DNA from: Antennarius striatus
Lineage: Eukaryota; Chordata; Actinopteri; Lophiiformes; Antennariidae
Length of the DNA stretch: 64,000 nt
Assembly: GCF_040054535.1 (NCBI RefSeq)
Contig: NC_090789.1
Coordinates: forward strand, 4,181,197 to 4,245,196
Reading direction: 5' to 3'
Numbering within the stretch: the first letter of the stretch is position 1; every line of letters begins with the position of its first letter. Positions 13,256 to 41,145 of this stretch are shown piece after piece. The position numbers and the translations under genes are program-made. Under the pieces are notes generated by a model. That model did not search any database, was not told the origin of the DNA, and saw only the letters and a list, made by a program, of their open reading frames with translations.

Positions 13256-16200
13256 ACAGAAGCCTTTTTGTGAAACAGGTCATCAGTGACTTGTCTTTGT
13301 GTTGTTTTCGTCAAACATGAGCGTTCTTTCAAGCATTCCTCACGAATCACACAGTTTTAAAGCCGGAGCGTACCTGCATCACACGGGACGTGTTGAAATT
13401 TTTTGTACAAGCAATTGTTCCGTTTGTGTGGGGTTTTTTTTTTTTGTGTGTTTGTGAAGGAGCCACAGGTTGGTGACTCTTGAGTACAAGAATGTTATCT
13501 ATTATCCTACAGGTGACTAACGCCAGAACGAGGTTTCTGTTCTCCCTTTCAAAGGTTTCGAGAGAAATTCTTGACGGTCCTGATGAACGCTGGTAACCAG
13601 TGGGTGTGGGTCAAATATTCATTCTCTGTTTGGTCCTGTGGTTCTTTTTATCTGCCAAATGCTTCACTCTTTTGAGTTGTTAATTGTGTTTATTCCACTC
13701 CTGAGTCAGGGTGTGGCGCAAACTTTTACAACTTTATCCCTTAAAGGCTGCTGCTGCTTAAAAAATTACTCATGAGAAGGAATCGACATGCTAAAGTTGT
13801 AGCCCAAAAACAAAACACAGAGCTGAAAGATGCTAAAACGCATAAAAGCGTTGCGTAGTAACACCTTTCGCGCACACTGATGTAATAATTTGCAACGCCA
13901 GGTTTAACTATTCCCACACGGAGAAGAGTTTTCCAACCATCCTTATAATTAAAATTGTTTCTTGGCTGTTACACAAGCGTATTATTATTTTACTCATCTC
14001 TTCTTCTTTTTTTTCTTGTCCTGTTAGCACATTCTAAAAAAGTGAAGCAGATGAAGATGAATAAGCACTCTGTCCTCTGGAGACGCTTTCCGTGTTCCTC
14101 AGCAGGAGGATAATGAGGCTTTCTTTTCCTGGAGTAATTTTACCTTGTAAAAATAAAGCTTTGATGGACAAATCCTGAAGTCTGTTAGGAGGCAACATCC
14201 GGATCTGCTTGTCCTAGAATCACATGTGCACCCAAAACCTTCATAAAAATAACTACGACTGTGATTATGTACCTGTTTCACACCAACAACCTGTGATGTA
14301 CGAGTTCATACATGCATGAATTTATCATCTCTCTGCAAATCTTAAATCCGGTGGATAACACATGTCAAACCATTTCATTTCCATGCGTTGCTTTGTGCTT
14401 CATTACGATCATGCAGAGTGAAAACTGTCTTTTTGACTGCAGTCGAGTTGATCATGTGCTGGAGTGTGTTCCGGCTCAGGGACGGCAGCCTGCAGGCAGT
14501 TATTGCTCCGTCTAGAGATGCCCCAGTGGTTACCCTCCTCATTGAACCAGTTCACACAAACATGCACTCCTGTTGCACGAGGCACGACTGGTCGGCTTTC
14601 AGACACGTGCTCGCAACCTGCAGGATGTGTCGGAACACGTCGGTCCATTTCCAGTAATATGTAGACTATCATTACTGTAATATCCTTTTTTGTTTTTACT
14701 GCTGCGTCTTTTTATACACTTGCTCCTCTTAAATGTCTCATCTCCAGGCTGCTTTTATGCCTCATTTTCTATCTATTTTTACTCTTCACTTCCTGCTCTG
14801 TTAAACTCAAAGAGATAAAATTAGAACGGGACAAAGAAAGGCAGCCTTGAGATGCTTTGATGAGGTCGTTGACACGTTTAAAGCAGCATCTGTAAAAAGA
14901 ACTCAATATAAAAAAGCCTCTCTCCAAACAACCGATTGGCGCTTTAAAAGAGTCGGCCGTGCAACACGAGGGCGTGTTGGCTCACAAGCGTTGTTTTACG
15001 TAACACACTTCATCCCATTTTGTCTCCTGTTGCCATGGTGAGGCTGATTTATACGAGCATTGAGAATTAGGGTCTTGTTGTTAAAACTGTGCTGGTTTTT
15101 TTGCACATAAGCACACACTTTAAAAAAAAAGGAGTCGTAAACGCTGTATTTTGGTGTTTGTGTGTTGTGGGTGAGACTTTTGTATAACAGAGTAAAATGA
15201 GCAAAGTGTGAGTTGTTAAGCGCAGATATACTTGATGTCTGACTCCTCTTTAACTCTTCTGTTTCCCGTATCTCCATCACTATATTTACAATTACTCATC
15301 AGAAGTCATTCTCAGGGAAAGTCCTAACAAGAACCTTTAATCTGGTTCAAATCATGTATTTATTAGAAAGAAGTAAGATTAAAAAAAAGAAGTGAAAGTG
15401 AAAAATCAAGGGAGTCAGTCCCATTTAAGGGAAAATAGGAAGTAACCTCAAGAGTAGGGATTCAAAATATGACAAATCTTTTTGGCGGCAAGTTAGTCAG
15501 ATAATAAAGGAATTATAGCACCATTCCTGTGGTAACTTTCTAGCATTAACATTGTTTTAGCTGCTCTGGTTGGTTATGTGGTGTGTAGCTCTCCATTAAA
15601 ACGTGTGCATGTTTTCCTGGTTGTCTTGTTTATCCCAGTGACTCGTGTCTACGTGATTTCTTTCTTCTTTTCCTTTACTTCTACCTTCAGACATGATCTC
15701 ATCCCTCGTACACTCATCCAGTCTGTTCTTCAACCCACCGTAATCACTACTTTAATGCACGCGGCCTTCGGAGGTGACAACAACAAATTGAAAACCCATC
15801 AGATGTCCTGCGTTCTCATGCCGGTCCTTCTCTGCTCTAGTCCGCGGCATACTGATCAATCTGAAGCTCACACGTTCACACACCTCATCTGGGGCATTTA
15901 AGGCTGTTAGCAGCATGAGAGCGCCGGAGAAGAAAAGCCAGTGAATGGACTGACTGGCAGCTTTATTCAACACGGGTCGCTGCTGGCACTAAACCAGAAC
16001 ACTCTGCGAGAGCCGGCATTGTTGTTCTTGTCCTCAAAGCATCTTTAGACGAGACGAGCGGTGACGCTGAGAGGTGCAGAGGAATGGTTTTCAGGATTCA
16101 GTGGCTGAACTTCACTCTTTGTAAATGATGTTTGTGTCTTTTAAATGTTGGGAAAATCAATTCCAACAAGTTGGTTTGGCGGAGGCTCGCTGGGGGCTGG

Positions 16201-18684
16201 GAAGGACTTTGAGGAAACCCAGAAGGCTGGACTGGAGAGTGAATATTTAGATTGGTGCTCAAAGCAAAATGTCTACTGCAAAAAGAAATGGGGTAAAAGA
16301 TGGACTATGTAATCGCTAACACTGTGTTCAAAGCAAGTTCTTGTAATTGTAAACCAATAATCAACAAAAACAAACATATACAAACAAATAGTGATTATTT
16401 TATGTCTTTGTGATACTTCTTGCTTTTTCTAAACTCAAATAAATCACTGATGACAAAAAAAAAAAGTTGCTGGTGAATATTTGACAATTTTTCAATGAAA
16501 TTTACTGAATTTTTAGATAATCAAACTGATATCCCATATTTTCTTTTAAGTTAATTTCAAAGTTTTCCTCCTTCTACTGGAGTTAACTTTTAGCCACCAT
16601 GTGGTGCAACTCTGAGATAATTGCAAAGCAATTTCCTGTAATCGTGGGTACTGCATGTACGTTACTATGCACTCAGTGTTATTCCCATAGTTTCTCATCA
16701 TTATCAGAACTACCTGTTTGCGCAGGAACAATACCGTATTCAAGGAGCTTGAAAATAAACAGCTCATTCTATCTACAATCACGTCTCACGCTCCATCATT
16801 TCTGCCTCATCCACAGCGTCCAGTCTGTTCTGTGACTATCCAGAGATCACGAGGTAACAAAATGTACCGTCGCCCGACACCCACCGCCTCCCTTTGGGAG
16901 GGTGAGACAAACAAAACACAGCAATGCAAAAAAAGTGTACAGTTAGTTTAACATCCAGAGACTGAAATGAACATAAACAAGTGCAAAACCTCCACACACA
17001 CCTTCACATGTTGGAGAGAAAATGGATTGGTGCACAAATGACCGGCGTTGATATCAGAAAATAAGCATTAAGCAGAGCTGGGAAACAAAGGCGCCTTTTT
17101 AAAAAATGTTTTAAATTTTTTTTGCTGTTTTTTTGGTGTCGTTTTTCTTTTAAACACAACTCAAGTTCAATTCATCAAATTTAGTTGTCGTCCTTTTCGT
17201 TTCTCATGTTCCATCCAATATTGACCGTAGGGTTAGTTTTGTTGTCCATCCATTCATCGACACGGCGTCAATGTCAAGGTGAGCTACCTAGCCTGAACGT
17301 ATCAGCCTGACTGGACTATTGTCCCCCCCACCCGCCAAGAGTAAAACAAGGCTCTAGTGTTTCTTCAGGTCTTTCTATGGCGATCTGTCCTCATGGACCA
17401 GAGGAGGGGGTGTCCGGTTGCTTTGTCTCTTGTATCACCTGTTATATGTCTATGTGTGGAAAAAATAAGGTGGAAAAAAATACAAAATGCACCTGCAGAA
17501 ACGTGGCACACATAGAAATATTTTTTCTTGTCGTTTTGTGTTACGGAGGGGTTGAACTGGTAATGCTGGGGGGAGCAGAAACAGAAGAGGGTTGAATCCT
17601 GAGACTTCACAGACTGATTCCTCCGCTTGTCAGCGGCGTTTAATTTCATTCGACAAATCCGTCTCTCCTGCAGGCGTTTCTGTGTTCAACACACAAACTC
17701 TGAACTCATTCGCGAAGTGAATTTGACTACTTGTAGTGGAATTGGAACAAAAAAAAAAACCCATCTGATATAGTTTTCAGTATCTGATCCTTTCTGTCTT
17801 TTCCCTCGACCGGCTTTCATCAGCATCTCGATCCGGGCTAAATCCCGACATGCTGCTGCAGCTGAAGCTGTGATTGGGTTTCCTCAGTGGATTCTTCCCT
17901 CTGGACAAAGGATCGACACCGAAGGCTATTTTTTGAACATATATCTATTTGTGTCTTGCTCCCCAATCTCCCATGTGAGCCAGACCACATCTCTGGGTTG
18001 AAAACAGGTCTGGAAACTGACAATCTCCTGCTGCTAAATATGGACCCGGTGCTAATAAACGTCTTAATTCCAGGAGATCCTGATGAGATAGATCCAGTGG
18101 GATGGTCAGGATTGATTTTTCCTGGAATTTATTGCTCATAACTTCAATCCTAGAAGACAAATTGTGACGTTTTTAAGCTACTGGCGATATTTGATCTAAT
18201 CTTCAGAACATCCATGTTCTATTATGCTTCATCTGTTGCATCTAAACAGCTGTCATTCAGATGATCTGCGTTCCATACGCACTTCTTTGCACTTGAATCG
18301 GCTTCAAAATGTGTTACGTGTGCAAGGAAAGTGACGAGACTCGTTTTTCGGCGACATTTGCTCAAGGAATGAAAGAATTCAGCTGTAATAGTTGAAGTAT
18401 GTTTGCAGTGGGATGGCGGCAGGTAGGCCAGAGGTGTCAAAACATGTTAGCACAGGTTGTGAATGCTGCTCGACCGCATCACGCGTGTCAAACCTCACCA
18501 GCATCGCCTATGTTGTTCTTCTTCCTTAGGCTCCAGTTAACCTTTCTTGTGTGTGAATGGAGCTCAACTCGCGCTTTTGAGGACCCTGATGCTGGAATTC
18601 TTCATTGGTGGTCCAAAAAGGGATTTTTTTTGGTGATGGATCTGTGTCTTTCTTACAGGTGTGTCGTCCCGCATCCCAGATATC

Positions 18685-33960
<15,276 letters not shown>

Positions 33961-36345
33961 GCCACTGTGCCACAGAAAAAAAAAAAATCACAAATAACAT
34001 CCTGTCCGACCCCCTCCCCCCCCAGGAAGGCTGAACTTCAGCACAACTCACAGGGCTGTTAACGATTGATCACCTACTGATATGCTTTGATATGCACTGA
34101 CATATCCCCCTGAAACGAACAGTCTGCACCCCAAAGACACACAACCTGTGCCCCATCCTGCACAAACACACACACACACAAATATAATCTGAATTTCCAA
34201 CACCTCCTCTGCATCCCCCTCCCCTCCCCATTCCTATCCCTGCTTTCTGAGCCAGGCAGAACGATCACATTGAGTTTGACGGGACACACAGCCACTCTGA
34301 AGACTCTGAAGGCCACTGTCAAGTTATCTCACTGATTATCATGTTGATTGTTCCACTCGCGTCACACACCGTACTAACTATGATCTCTGTTTAATCACTG
34401 TTAATCACGTTTCAGATGATGGGTTTGCGTTACAAATGTTTATCAGTGCTTTCAGAAAGTTTGCCCTCTGGTAGGACTTGTAAATATAGTGCATTTCACA
34501 CAGCAGGGGTAACAGGTGTGCTCGTATTTACCGGTTTGTTTTTTCGAGTACGTTCCATTTAAGTTTCAGGGATTTTCTCCTACGATTGCATGATGCGTTT
34601 TGTGGCAGGGAGAATCTTTGATAAATGGAGGATTGCCTCCGTGATGAGGTTGTGGTTTAAAAGCTGTGGTTTAACAGCTGCTTGATGGCCTCGAACGCCT
34701 TTTGACCTCAGCTGTCTTGAGGTAATGGGCAACCTGAAGGGTAAAGGTCAGCACAAAGTTCACTCGCTCCAGTTTGAATCTGCGTTTTCTCATAGTTGCA
34801 GCTGAACAAGTGCAATTTTCTCTGTACATAGGTGACCTTTTTTTGCACATAGCTGACATGTGATGATATTTAATTCAGTCAGCGTTGACCTTTCGAGCCT
34901 TGATATAGTTGAGCAAGCATATTCTACACACACACATACACACACTCCTTTTTATAAGGTACATTTGCTACCGGGTACATGCAAATTGAGGAAGATACTT
35001 GCAGTTCAGGATTACAAACATGCACTTTCTTAACTACACAGCAAGGAGAATCCTTTGTCTAAGTAAGGAAAGGTGTAGCCGCAGTTTGGCTAAATGCATG
35101 TGATCTTAAACCAGGATTAGAAATCAAGTCTTTTTTTATGAGACGCTACAGAATGAAGACTTCTGTTTTCTTGTTTTAGTCTGCTTTATTTCCCTGCATC
35201 TTAACTCTAATGTGGGAAAAATGACTTAATTTTAGCACCTAATTCCAACTTTTCTCATCATAACTGTACTACTGAGTGTTGTGCTTGTGCACGGCGGCAA
35301 ATCCCACATTTGTTCACACTTTTTATTTATTATTTACTCCTTGTAATTCTATCATTGAAGTTATACTGTAATTGAGCAAATGATGTTATGTAAAAGAATT
35401 GTATATTTATGTTCTATTTTGGAGCAGGTCTGGTGTTTGAAATATTGTTTATCTTTTTTATCTTTTAAAAAAGACCTCAAAGTTTATCTCCGTGCAGATG
35501 CTTGACTTTGAGTTTATTTTGAATGGATTATATTAGATAAATTATTTTGGAGAGATCAAGATTTGCTAATAGTGATATAGGTTTTTTCCCTAAAGATCCC
35601 AAAGGTAATGGGACATTATATATTAGAAATGTTTAGTTTCTTAATGAGTAGATATAACCAAAGGAAATACAAAATTTTAAAGTTGTCTTTTTAATAAAAA
35701 CCCATCATGCGTAAAGAAGGATGTATTTTCAACACATTTACATTTTGCCCAGAAAAAAAAGCACAACTTGACTTCAAAAGAAGACCCTTCTTATAATAAT
35801 TGTTTCATTTGGTTCTAAGTGCACAGCCCAGAAGCCATACTGATTAAATACGAGTGATATTTTTATGAAATTGATTTTTTTTCTTTGTATTATCTGTACA
35901 AGTGTGAAGTTGTCACTAAATGCTGAAGCTTAGGCTTTTTTCTATTCATCTTTTTTGCAAAACATGGTCCACATTTTAAGTAACATTTACTTTTATGACT
36001 TCCATGATGTGAATAGCATTAGAGTATTTTGGTATCTAATTTGCCCACCCATTCAGTGTTGGTACTTATCTCTTCATACAGACTTGCAGTTGACCAGTGT
36101 TAAGTTGATTTGTTGGCTGTTGAATTCCTAATAACCACAAACTACAAGCTGTCAGAATGTAGGCATTTTTAGCTGGAGTGGTTTTAACAATAACTCCGTA
36201 CATTTTGCTGAAATTGATCTTTGTTATTCTGTGATCAATAGCTTTTGTACTAATCCATTTAGTTGCATCCTGTTCTCCATTGTCAGTATTTCTTCTGCGC
36301 ATCAAAAGTTGCAATAAAGTTTATTTTTGCATAATTAAAATGAAA
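33961..36345 (+). other. ripor2: ripor2 3' UTR with poly(A) signal
   Basis: After the TGA at 33958-33960 no further coding sequence follows. The region is AT-rich with many ATTTA/TTTATT elements. The best poly(A) signal is AATAAA at 36313-36318, followed by a T-rich stretch. This predicts a UTR of about 2.4 kb; the exact cleavage point is not determinable. gmnn converges from the right, with its own signal about 390 bases further on. Confidence 0.6.
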
Positions 36346-36707
36346 AGGTTCTTAAAAGCAAATGTCTTACATTTTTACTATTTGGCGGCACGGTGCCAAG
36401 AACATTTTTTTCACCTTTCAGAAACCAAGTTGAGATTTTCTCAGGGGGAGGGGAAACAATCTTATCAGTGTCATGCAAATACAGCAAAACAAAGTCCCCC
36501 TTTTTGATCAGCGTAAGATTGTGTTGATGTCATCATTGCAGGACATCAGAGGAAACACAAAAGCCAGTTTAGAAGAAGATCCAGGCCCCTCAAACAGGTT
36601 AAGACCATCATAGAAGGGGAAAATTGCACTGGATTGGACTGATTCAGCATTTCACCAAGTCAAATTCACAGGCCTGCAAAAAAATAAGACGCGGGTTTGT
36701 TAAAAAC

Positions 36708-36713
36708 TTTATT
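36708..36713 (-). terminator. gmnn: gmnn poly(A) signal
   Basis: TTTATT on the plus strand (AATAAA on minus) lies about 360 bases beyond the gmnn stop codon, giving a short 3' UTR. An A-rich run at 36896-36913 lies within that UTR. Confidence 0.6.
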
Positions 36714-37075
36714 TTACAAAAGATTTCTGTACACAACTGAGTCATAACATTGCACCGTTTTACAGGGTAAACCGTAACACTCAAAAGGCTGAGTTCTTGG
36801 TCACATCAGCCCTCGGTGGGCTTTAGGCAGAACATATTTGTGACCCGTAGAAAGACGAGAACAGGTGTTAGTCGCATCCTTTTAATTTGTTGTACAAAAA
36901 AAAAAAAAAAAAAGGTTGGGGGGTCACTAAGACAAATTTAGCCTTTAAAAATAAGATGAATAAATAAAATCCACAACTAATAAAGTGAAGGACAGGCCGA
37001 TTGAACTCCCACGTCTTGTCGACTAGTACAGGAAGGTCATGAGCTGTTTCAATCTTGCTCATCTGAGGTTTCGAC

Positions 37076-39094
37076 TTATTCATCATCTGAGACCTCTTCT
37101 TCCTCAGTGTCACTCTGTCCATTAACAGAGTCTTCTTCCTCGCTCTGACAGTCCTCTTCACAGTCATCATCCTTGTCCATATCAAGAGCCACCTCCTTGA
37201 GTTCCTCCAGATTCTCTGGGCTCTTCCCAGTTAGCCTCTGAAATGACAACACAGGAAGTCTGTTTGAATCTGAATATCAAGATGGTTCCTCATTGTAGTC
37301 AGATTACACTGGTGGACTGAACCGAGCCAGTCTAAACACTTCTATTCCTACCTCAATCATATCAGCCATGTATTGTACGTGTTGGGCCAGCTCCTGCAGC
37401 TCTTCATTTTCACCCTTGAGTTTTGCTATCCATTCATCTTTAGCCTCAATGTCTTTGTGCAACTGGTTTAAAAAGAAAAATAATGATTGCAACATGAATC
37501 ACAGTAGATCCTGAAACAAATGATAAAACCATAAAAGTTGTAAAAAACTTGTAGAACGGTCCACTTGTGAAGAGTTACGTCAAAATTTTGTGCCAGCTGA
37601 ATTGGAGCCAGCAAAGGCTTACAGAGTCAGCAAGAGCGTGGGAACAGCTCAACTGATGGCTAACCATTAGCAATCTCTTTGTGATTAACTCACCTTCTCG
37701 TTTTCCTGTAGAACATTATACAAGGCTTTCCGACGTTCCTCTGCCACTTCTTTCCAGTACACGGAAGGAGGCGTTTCTGCAATAATGTTTATCAAGTTTA
37801 AGATCAAATTCAGCCATTTGTGGGTCAAATTTTGCTTATGGCAAGTAAACCTACCTTTGACCATAAGCTCATATGCTTCCTTAGACACATCATCTGTCAA
37901 GCACTGAGTTTCTTCCGTTTGTGTGGATTTGACTTCTACCTTCACTCTTTTTGGGCCTCTTGTTTGTTCTGCACTCCACTTTTTCCGTTTTGGACTGACC
38001 TTACACATCCAAAAAGAAAGCTTGTTTAGAGGCCTTTTTCTGTAAATGTTGAGAAAGTCTACAGAAAGCTGTTCTATTATTAAGAGTCCAAGCACAGCTT
38101 TAAATTGGACTGGGAAAAAAAAAATCAAATGACACAAAAAGCCCCTGTGCATACCTGTGAAGACCTTCCCAGACCTTTGTTGACAGCGCTGGACTGGAGA
38201 ACCTGCAAGCTTTGCCTGGGCGGTCCCATTTTCCTTTGAGATGGTGTGAAAAAGTTCTAGAGGATGAAAAGTCCAGTATTAGCTTTGTGTGGATTCAAAA
38301 ATCAACAACAAGGCACTATCAAAACCGCTTATCACATGGAACTTGAGAAACCAAGAGACTGATTCACATGGGAAACTAACATGATCCTTGTTCTCATCCT
38401 CCGAATCTATTCAGCTGGGCTTAGCATCATTTTGCACTCTTTGGTTACACGGTCACCATGGCAAAAGATATGAGTGAAGTGGTTGAAAAAACACTGCTGC
38501 AGTTTCCGCAGGTGTGAGTAAAGGTACGATCTAGTCTTACAGGCGTGGGAAAGTCTCTCCTCAGGACTCATTAGAGAGAAATCAGCAAGCGTAGTTTTGT
38601 TAATGATTGGCCACTTTTTTTAAACAATGGTAGAATGCTACATATCACTAAACAAAGAAACCATGAGGAATTGGTCAGAGTTAGAACACCAACAAAGCAA
38701 ATGTGACGTTTCACTGAATTTGGTATATTTGTCATCGTAGTTGTGATGGTCAGAAAAAATGAAGGGGAAGGGAAATAACTGGGGCTAATACACATAGTCT
38801 TGAATGATTTTTTTTTTAAAAAACAATCACATCCTTCTAAAAAACAAACTTATTCTTCCAATGGGATCCAATCAGTGGTTGATTAGAATTTCAAACCACA
38901 CCCGTGACATCATCAACAGTACAATACACACAGGTCGACCTTTGACCCTCTTCTCTACAATTTGAGACTATGGAGTTACAGAAGGTCGTTTGTTAGTAAA
39001 TCTTGCGGATTGCACTTCGAACAAATCCGTCACTCACCTGAATGTTCTCGTTAGACATCTGGTGGCTGGGTTTGAGCTTTCCACTTGAACTCAT
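37076..39094 (-). CDS. gmnn: Geminin, inhibitor of the replication licensing factor Cdt1
   Basis: Six coding exons, listed in transcript order (minus strand): 39094-39038, 38256-38155, 37999-37855, 37776-37694, 37462-37352, 37237-37076. They give 219 residues, close to the usual 210-odd. Seen: a destruction-box candidate RQSL at residues 33-36, followed by QVLQSSA; a basic nuclear-localisation cluster (PKRKK at 56-60, then RGPKRVKVE); the conserved [14 protein letters not shown] segment; a leucine-rich coiled coil ([20 protein letters not shown] onward) at about 118-165; and a very acidic C-terminus ending EEEEVSDDE. Known for the family: it dimerises through the coiled coil, binds Cdt1 to block MCM loading in S/G2, and is degraded by the anaphase-promoting complex through the destruction box. 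The first coding exon is preceded by an acceptor (CTCAG at about 39110), so a non-coding exon lies upstream. It shares a divergent promoter with the C6orf62 orthologue. Confidence 0.96.
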
Positions 39095-39474
39095 TTTCTT
39101 TCAAGCGACCTGAGAAGTAATCGCAAACGTTACTTTACAAAAACAATATGCGGAAAACGATAAAAGAAAACAAACAGTTCGAATCATAATCAGCTTTTAA
39201 AAGCTTCGCTACATTTTTGTGAAACCTTATTTAAATTCCGACTTTGAAGATTTAACGTTAAATACGTCGCTTACTTTGTAAAAAAAAAAAAATTGCGTAC
39301 AAGAGGCTAACCGACTCAGCTAATGCTAAAAATAACAGAAAGGGAACAACCACGGCTAACGATAAATCAAATATAATTGTGGCCAACAATAATTGATGAG
39401 CAGCACTCACGAAAAAAGTTCAAAACGTTCAAAATTAGACATTAGTTAGATAAATACACGTTAAATCCTTTTAC

Positions 39475-39520
39475 CGTCTTTCGGTTCCTAACCTCGTACG
39501 TATGACCGCCTATTCTCTTT
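39475..39520 (-). other. gmnn: Probable non-coding first exon of gmnn
   Basis: On the minus strand a stretch ending GAAAGACG is followed by GTAAAAG (donor at 39474). This matches the need for a leader exon before the acceptor at 39110. The upstream limit is not defined. Confidence 0.4.
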
Positions 39521-39524
39521 CCTA

Positions 39525-39670
39525 TGGGTCTCGCGCCACGATCTTAAATACGCCCACATAGTCACGTGGTAAAGGCGGAGCTTTTCTCTCCTTGGTTTTT
39601 TTACTCGTATGGGTCACATGACGTCAAACGTCACGTCTTTGTAACTGTCTGCGCAGCCATTTTGGGAAGG
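39525..39670. promoter_or_regulatory. Divergent promoter between gmnn and the C6orf62 orthologue
   Basis: About 150 bases between the two leader regions hold a GGCGCGA E2F-like core on the minus strand (39531-39537), a CACGTG E-box (39563-39568), a perfect CRE palindrome TGACGTCA (39619-39626) with an adjacent CGTCAC half-site, and a YY1-like GCCATTTTG (39657-39665). There is no TATA box. E2F control of geminin is established in mammals; use of these particular sites is an inference. Confidence 0.65.
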
Positions 39671-41145
39671 CTGTGGATCGGCGAGCTTGCCTGTGCCATT
39701 ATTAGCTGTCAAAAAAAAATCACACAAAGAAACTAAACGGACAAACGCTGGACAACAAGCTCTTCAATATGGGCCCGCCGGGAGACAGAACACGCCACAC
39801 GTCGACTGAAAGAACGGAGGATTTCAGCTGGATTGTCGATTTATCTTGACATGGCATGTAGCAGGGCGAGTCGGAGGTTGTGACGACTGAAGAAAAGAGA
39901 AAGAAAACAAGCGCAGCGAGCACCTCAAAACTTCAGACGTAGAAAGGGGAGATTTTGTTTAGCTAACATTTATTTCGCCGTTCAGCGTTTGTCGTTGTTT
40001 GGCTATCAGTTCCCTGGTTATTTTTTTTGTTGTTGGTCGATGTAGTTAATAAGACACGAGTGAAGCAAAATTTATAGCAGGTTTTAAAATGCTGAGCACA
40101 AGCAAAACCAGTTAGTCGGTCGTGTCTGTAGGTCTGTTGACTTTCACAGCACTGGCAAACACATTGAACCGGACGAGAAAATGTAAACGCGTCGAAAGAT
40201 GACTGTACGCTAGCTAGCCAACCACACATAAGCCTCAATTAAACCAGATAGTTAGAAGATAAGATGTAGCTATATCGTTGGTTCACTACTAGTTAGTGTT
40301 GGAAGTGAATGCCTAGATTAGCTTGCTAGCTCGCGTTAGCTAGTGTGCTAAAAATACGCCCACATCATGACTATCAGCAGTGGCATCAGCGCAGGCCGTG
40401 GGCCAAATGAGTGGTAGCAACAGTCAAGGAAATGTTAACGTACTTTCGCAGTAGTGCTCGATGTTACCCGGTGCCAATATCTCCTGGCATCTGTAATTTC
40501 TTCCCATGTTCGTCTATATCCCTAGTCCGTCTGTAATTCGCTCATAACGCAAAGTCTTTACAGAGAAGCAAACAATAACGCCAGCCATGGATGAGGGACT
40601 CTGAGATGACCCAAACATAGCATATATACATACATATATGTGCGTGCTAGTGTCTGTACTCCTCAATCTCACTCACGAAAATATATTGCAGATATGAGTT
40701 TTTTACGGTATCGGTCGTTTCGTTTCATTTAAATAACGCAGCAGAAATTTTTTGAGTCAAATTTGAGTTGCCAGTTTCATTTAAAATCCATTGCAGTCAT
40801 TTGTCTTTGGCAGGTTGACAAACAAAGCGAATTCGGCTTGAATCTAGCGTCTTAAAACATGGATTTCTGAACAAGTAATGATGAGATGTAGTCTTAGCTT
40901 GTTGAACATTCCTCTCCTCAACGCTGCCCTTTTAATTAAATTAAAATGACCTAATTTTGCGTCGTAGTAGTTGATCTTTTCAGCTGGTGGTAATTGGGTA
41001 ATTCACAGTTCCAGCCTTGACTTTGGTGCATTGTTTCTGCAAAGGTTAGTTGGCTTCAACGTACATTCAGCACATAAATATAAAAATAGAAAATATACCC
41101 AAAATTTTCTGCGTAAGAGAGGAAAACTATCATCAAAACTTAAGC
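39671..41145 (+). other. 5' leader exon(s) and first intron of the C6orf62 orthologue
   Basis: Transcription presumably starts around 39650-39720. The exact first-exon donor is not clear. A good acceptor, GATCTTTTCAG at 40983, precedes the exon that holds the ATG, so about 1.2 kb here is leader plus intron. The open frames in it do not look coding. Confidence 0.45.

Larger units (their letters stand above)
6087..18658 (+). other. Probable 5' intron(s) of ripor2; no coding gene seen
   Basis: About 12.5 kb without recognisable protein. It holds dinucleotide arrays, a T-rich/A-rich tract pair (13157-13249), a teleost repeat fragment near 9110 and one micro-exon candidate (9471-9507). Open frames of 60-190 codons in it are interrupted, low in complexity or without resemblance to known families. 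Confidence 0.5.
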
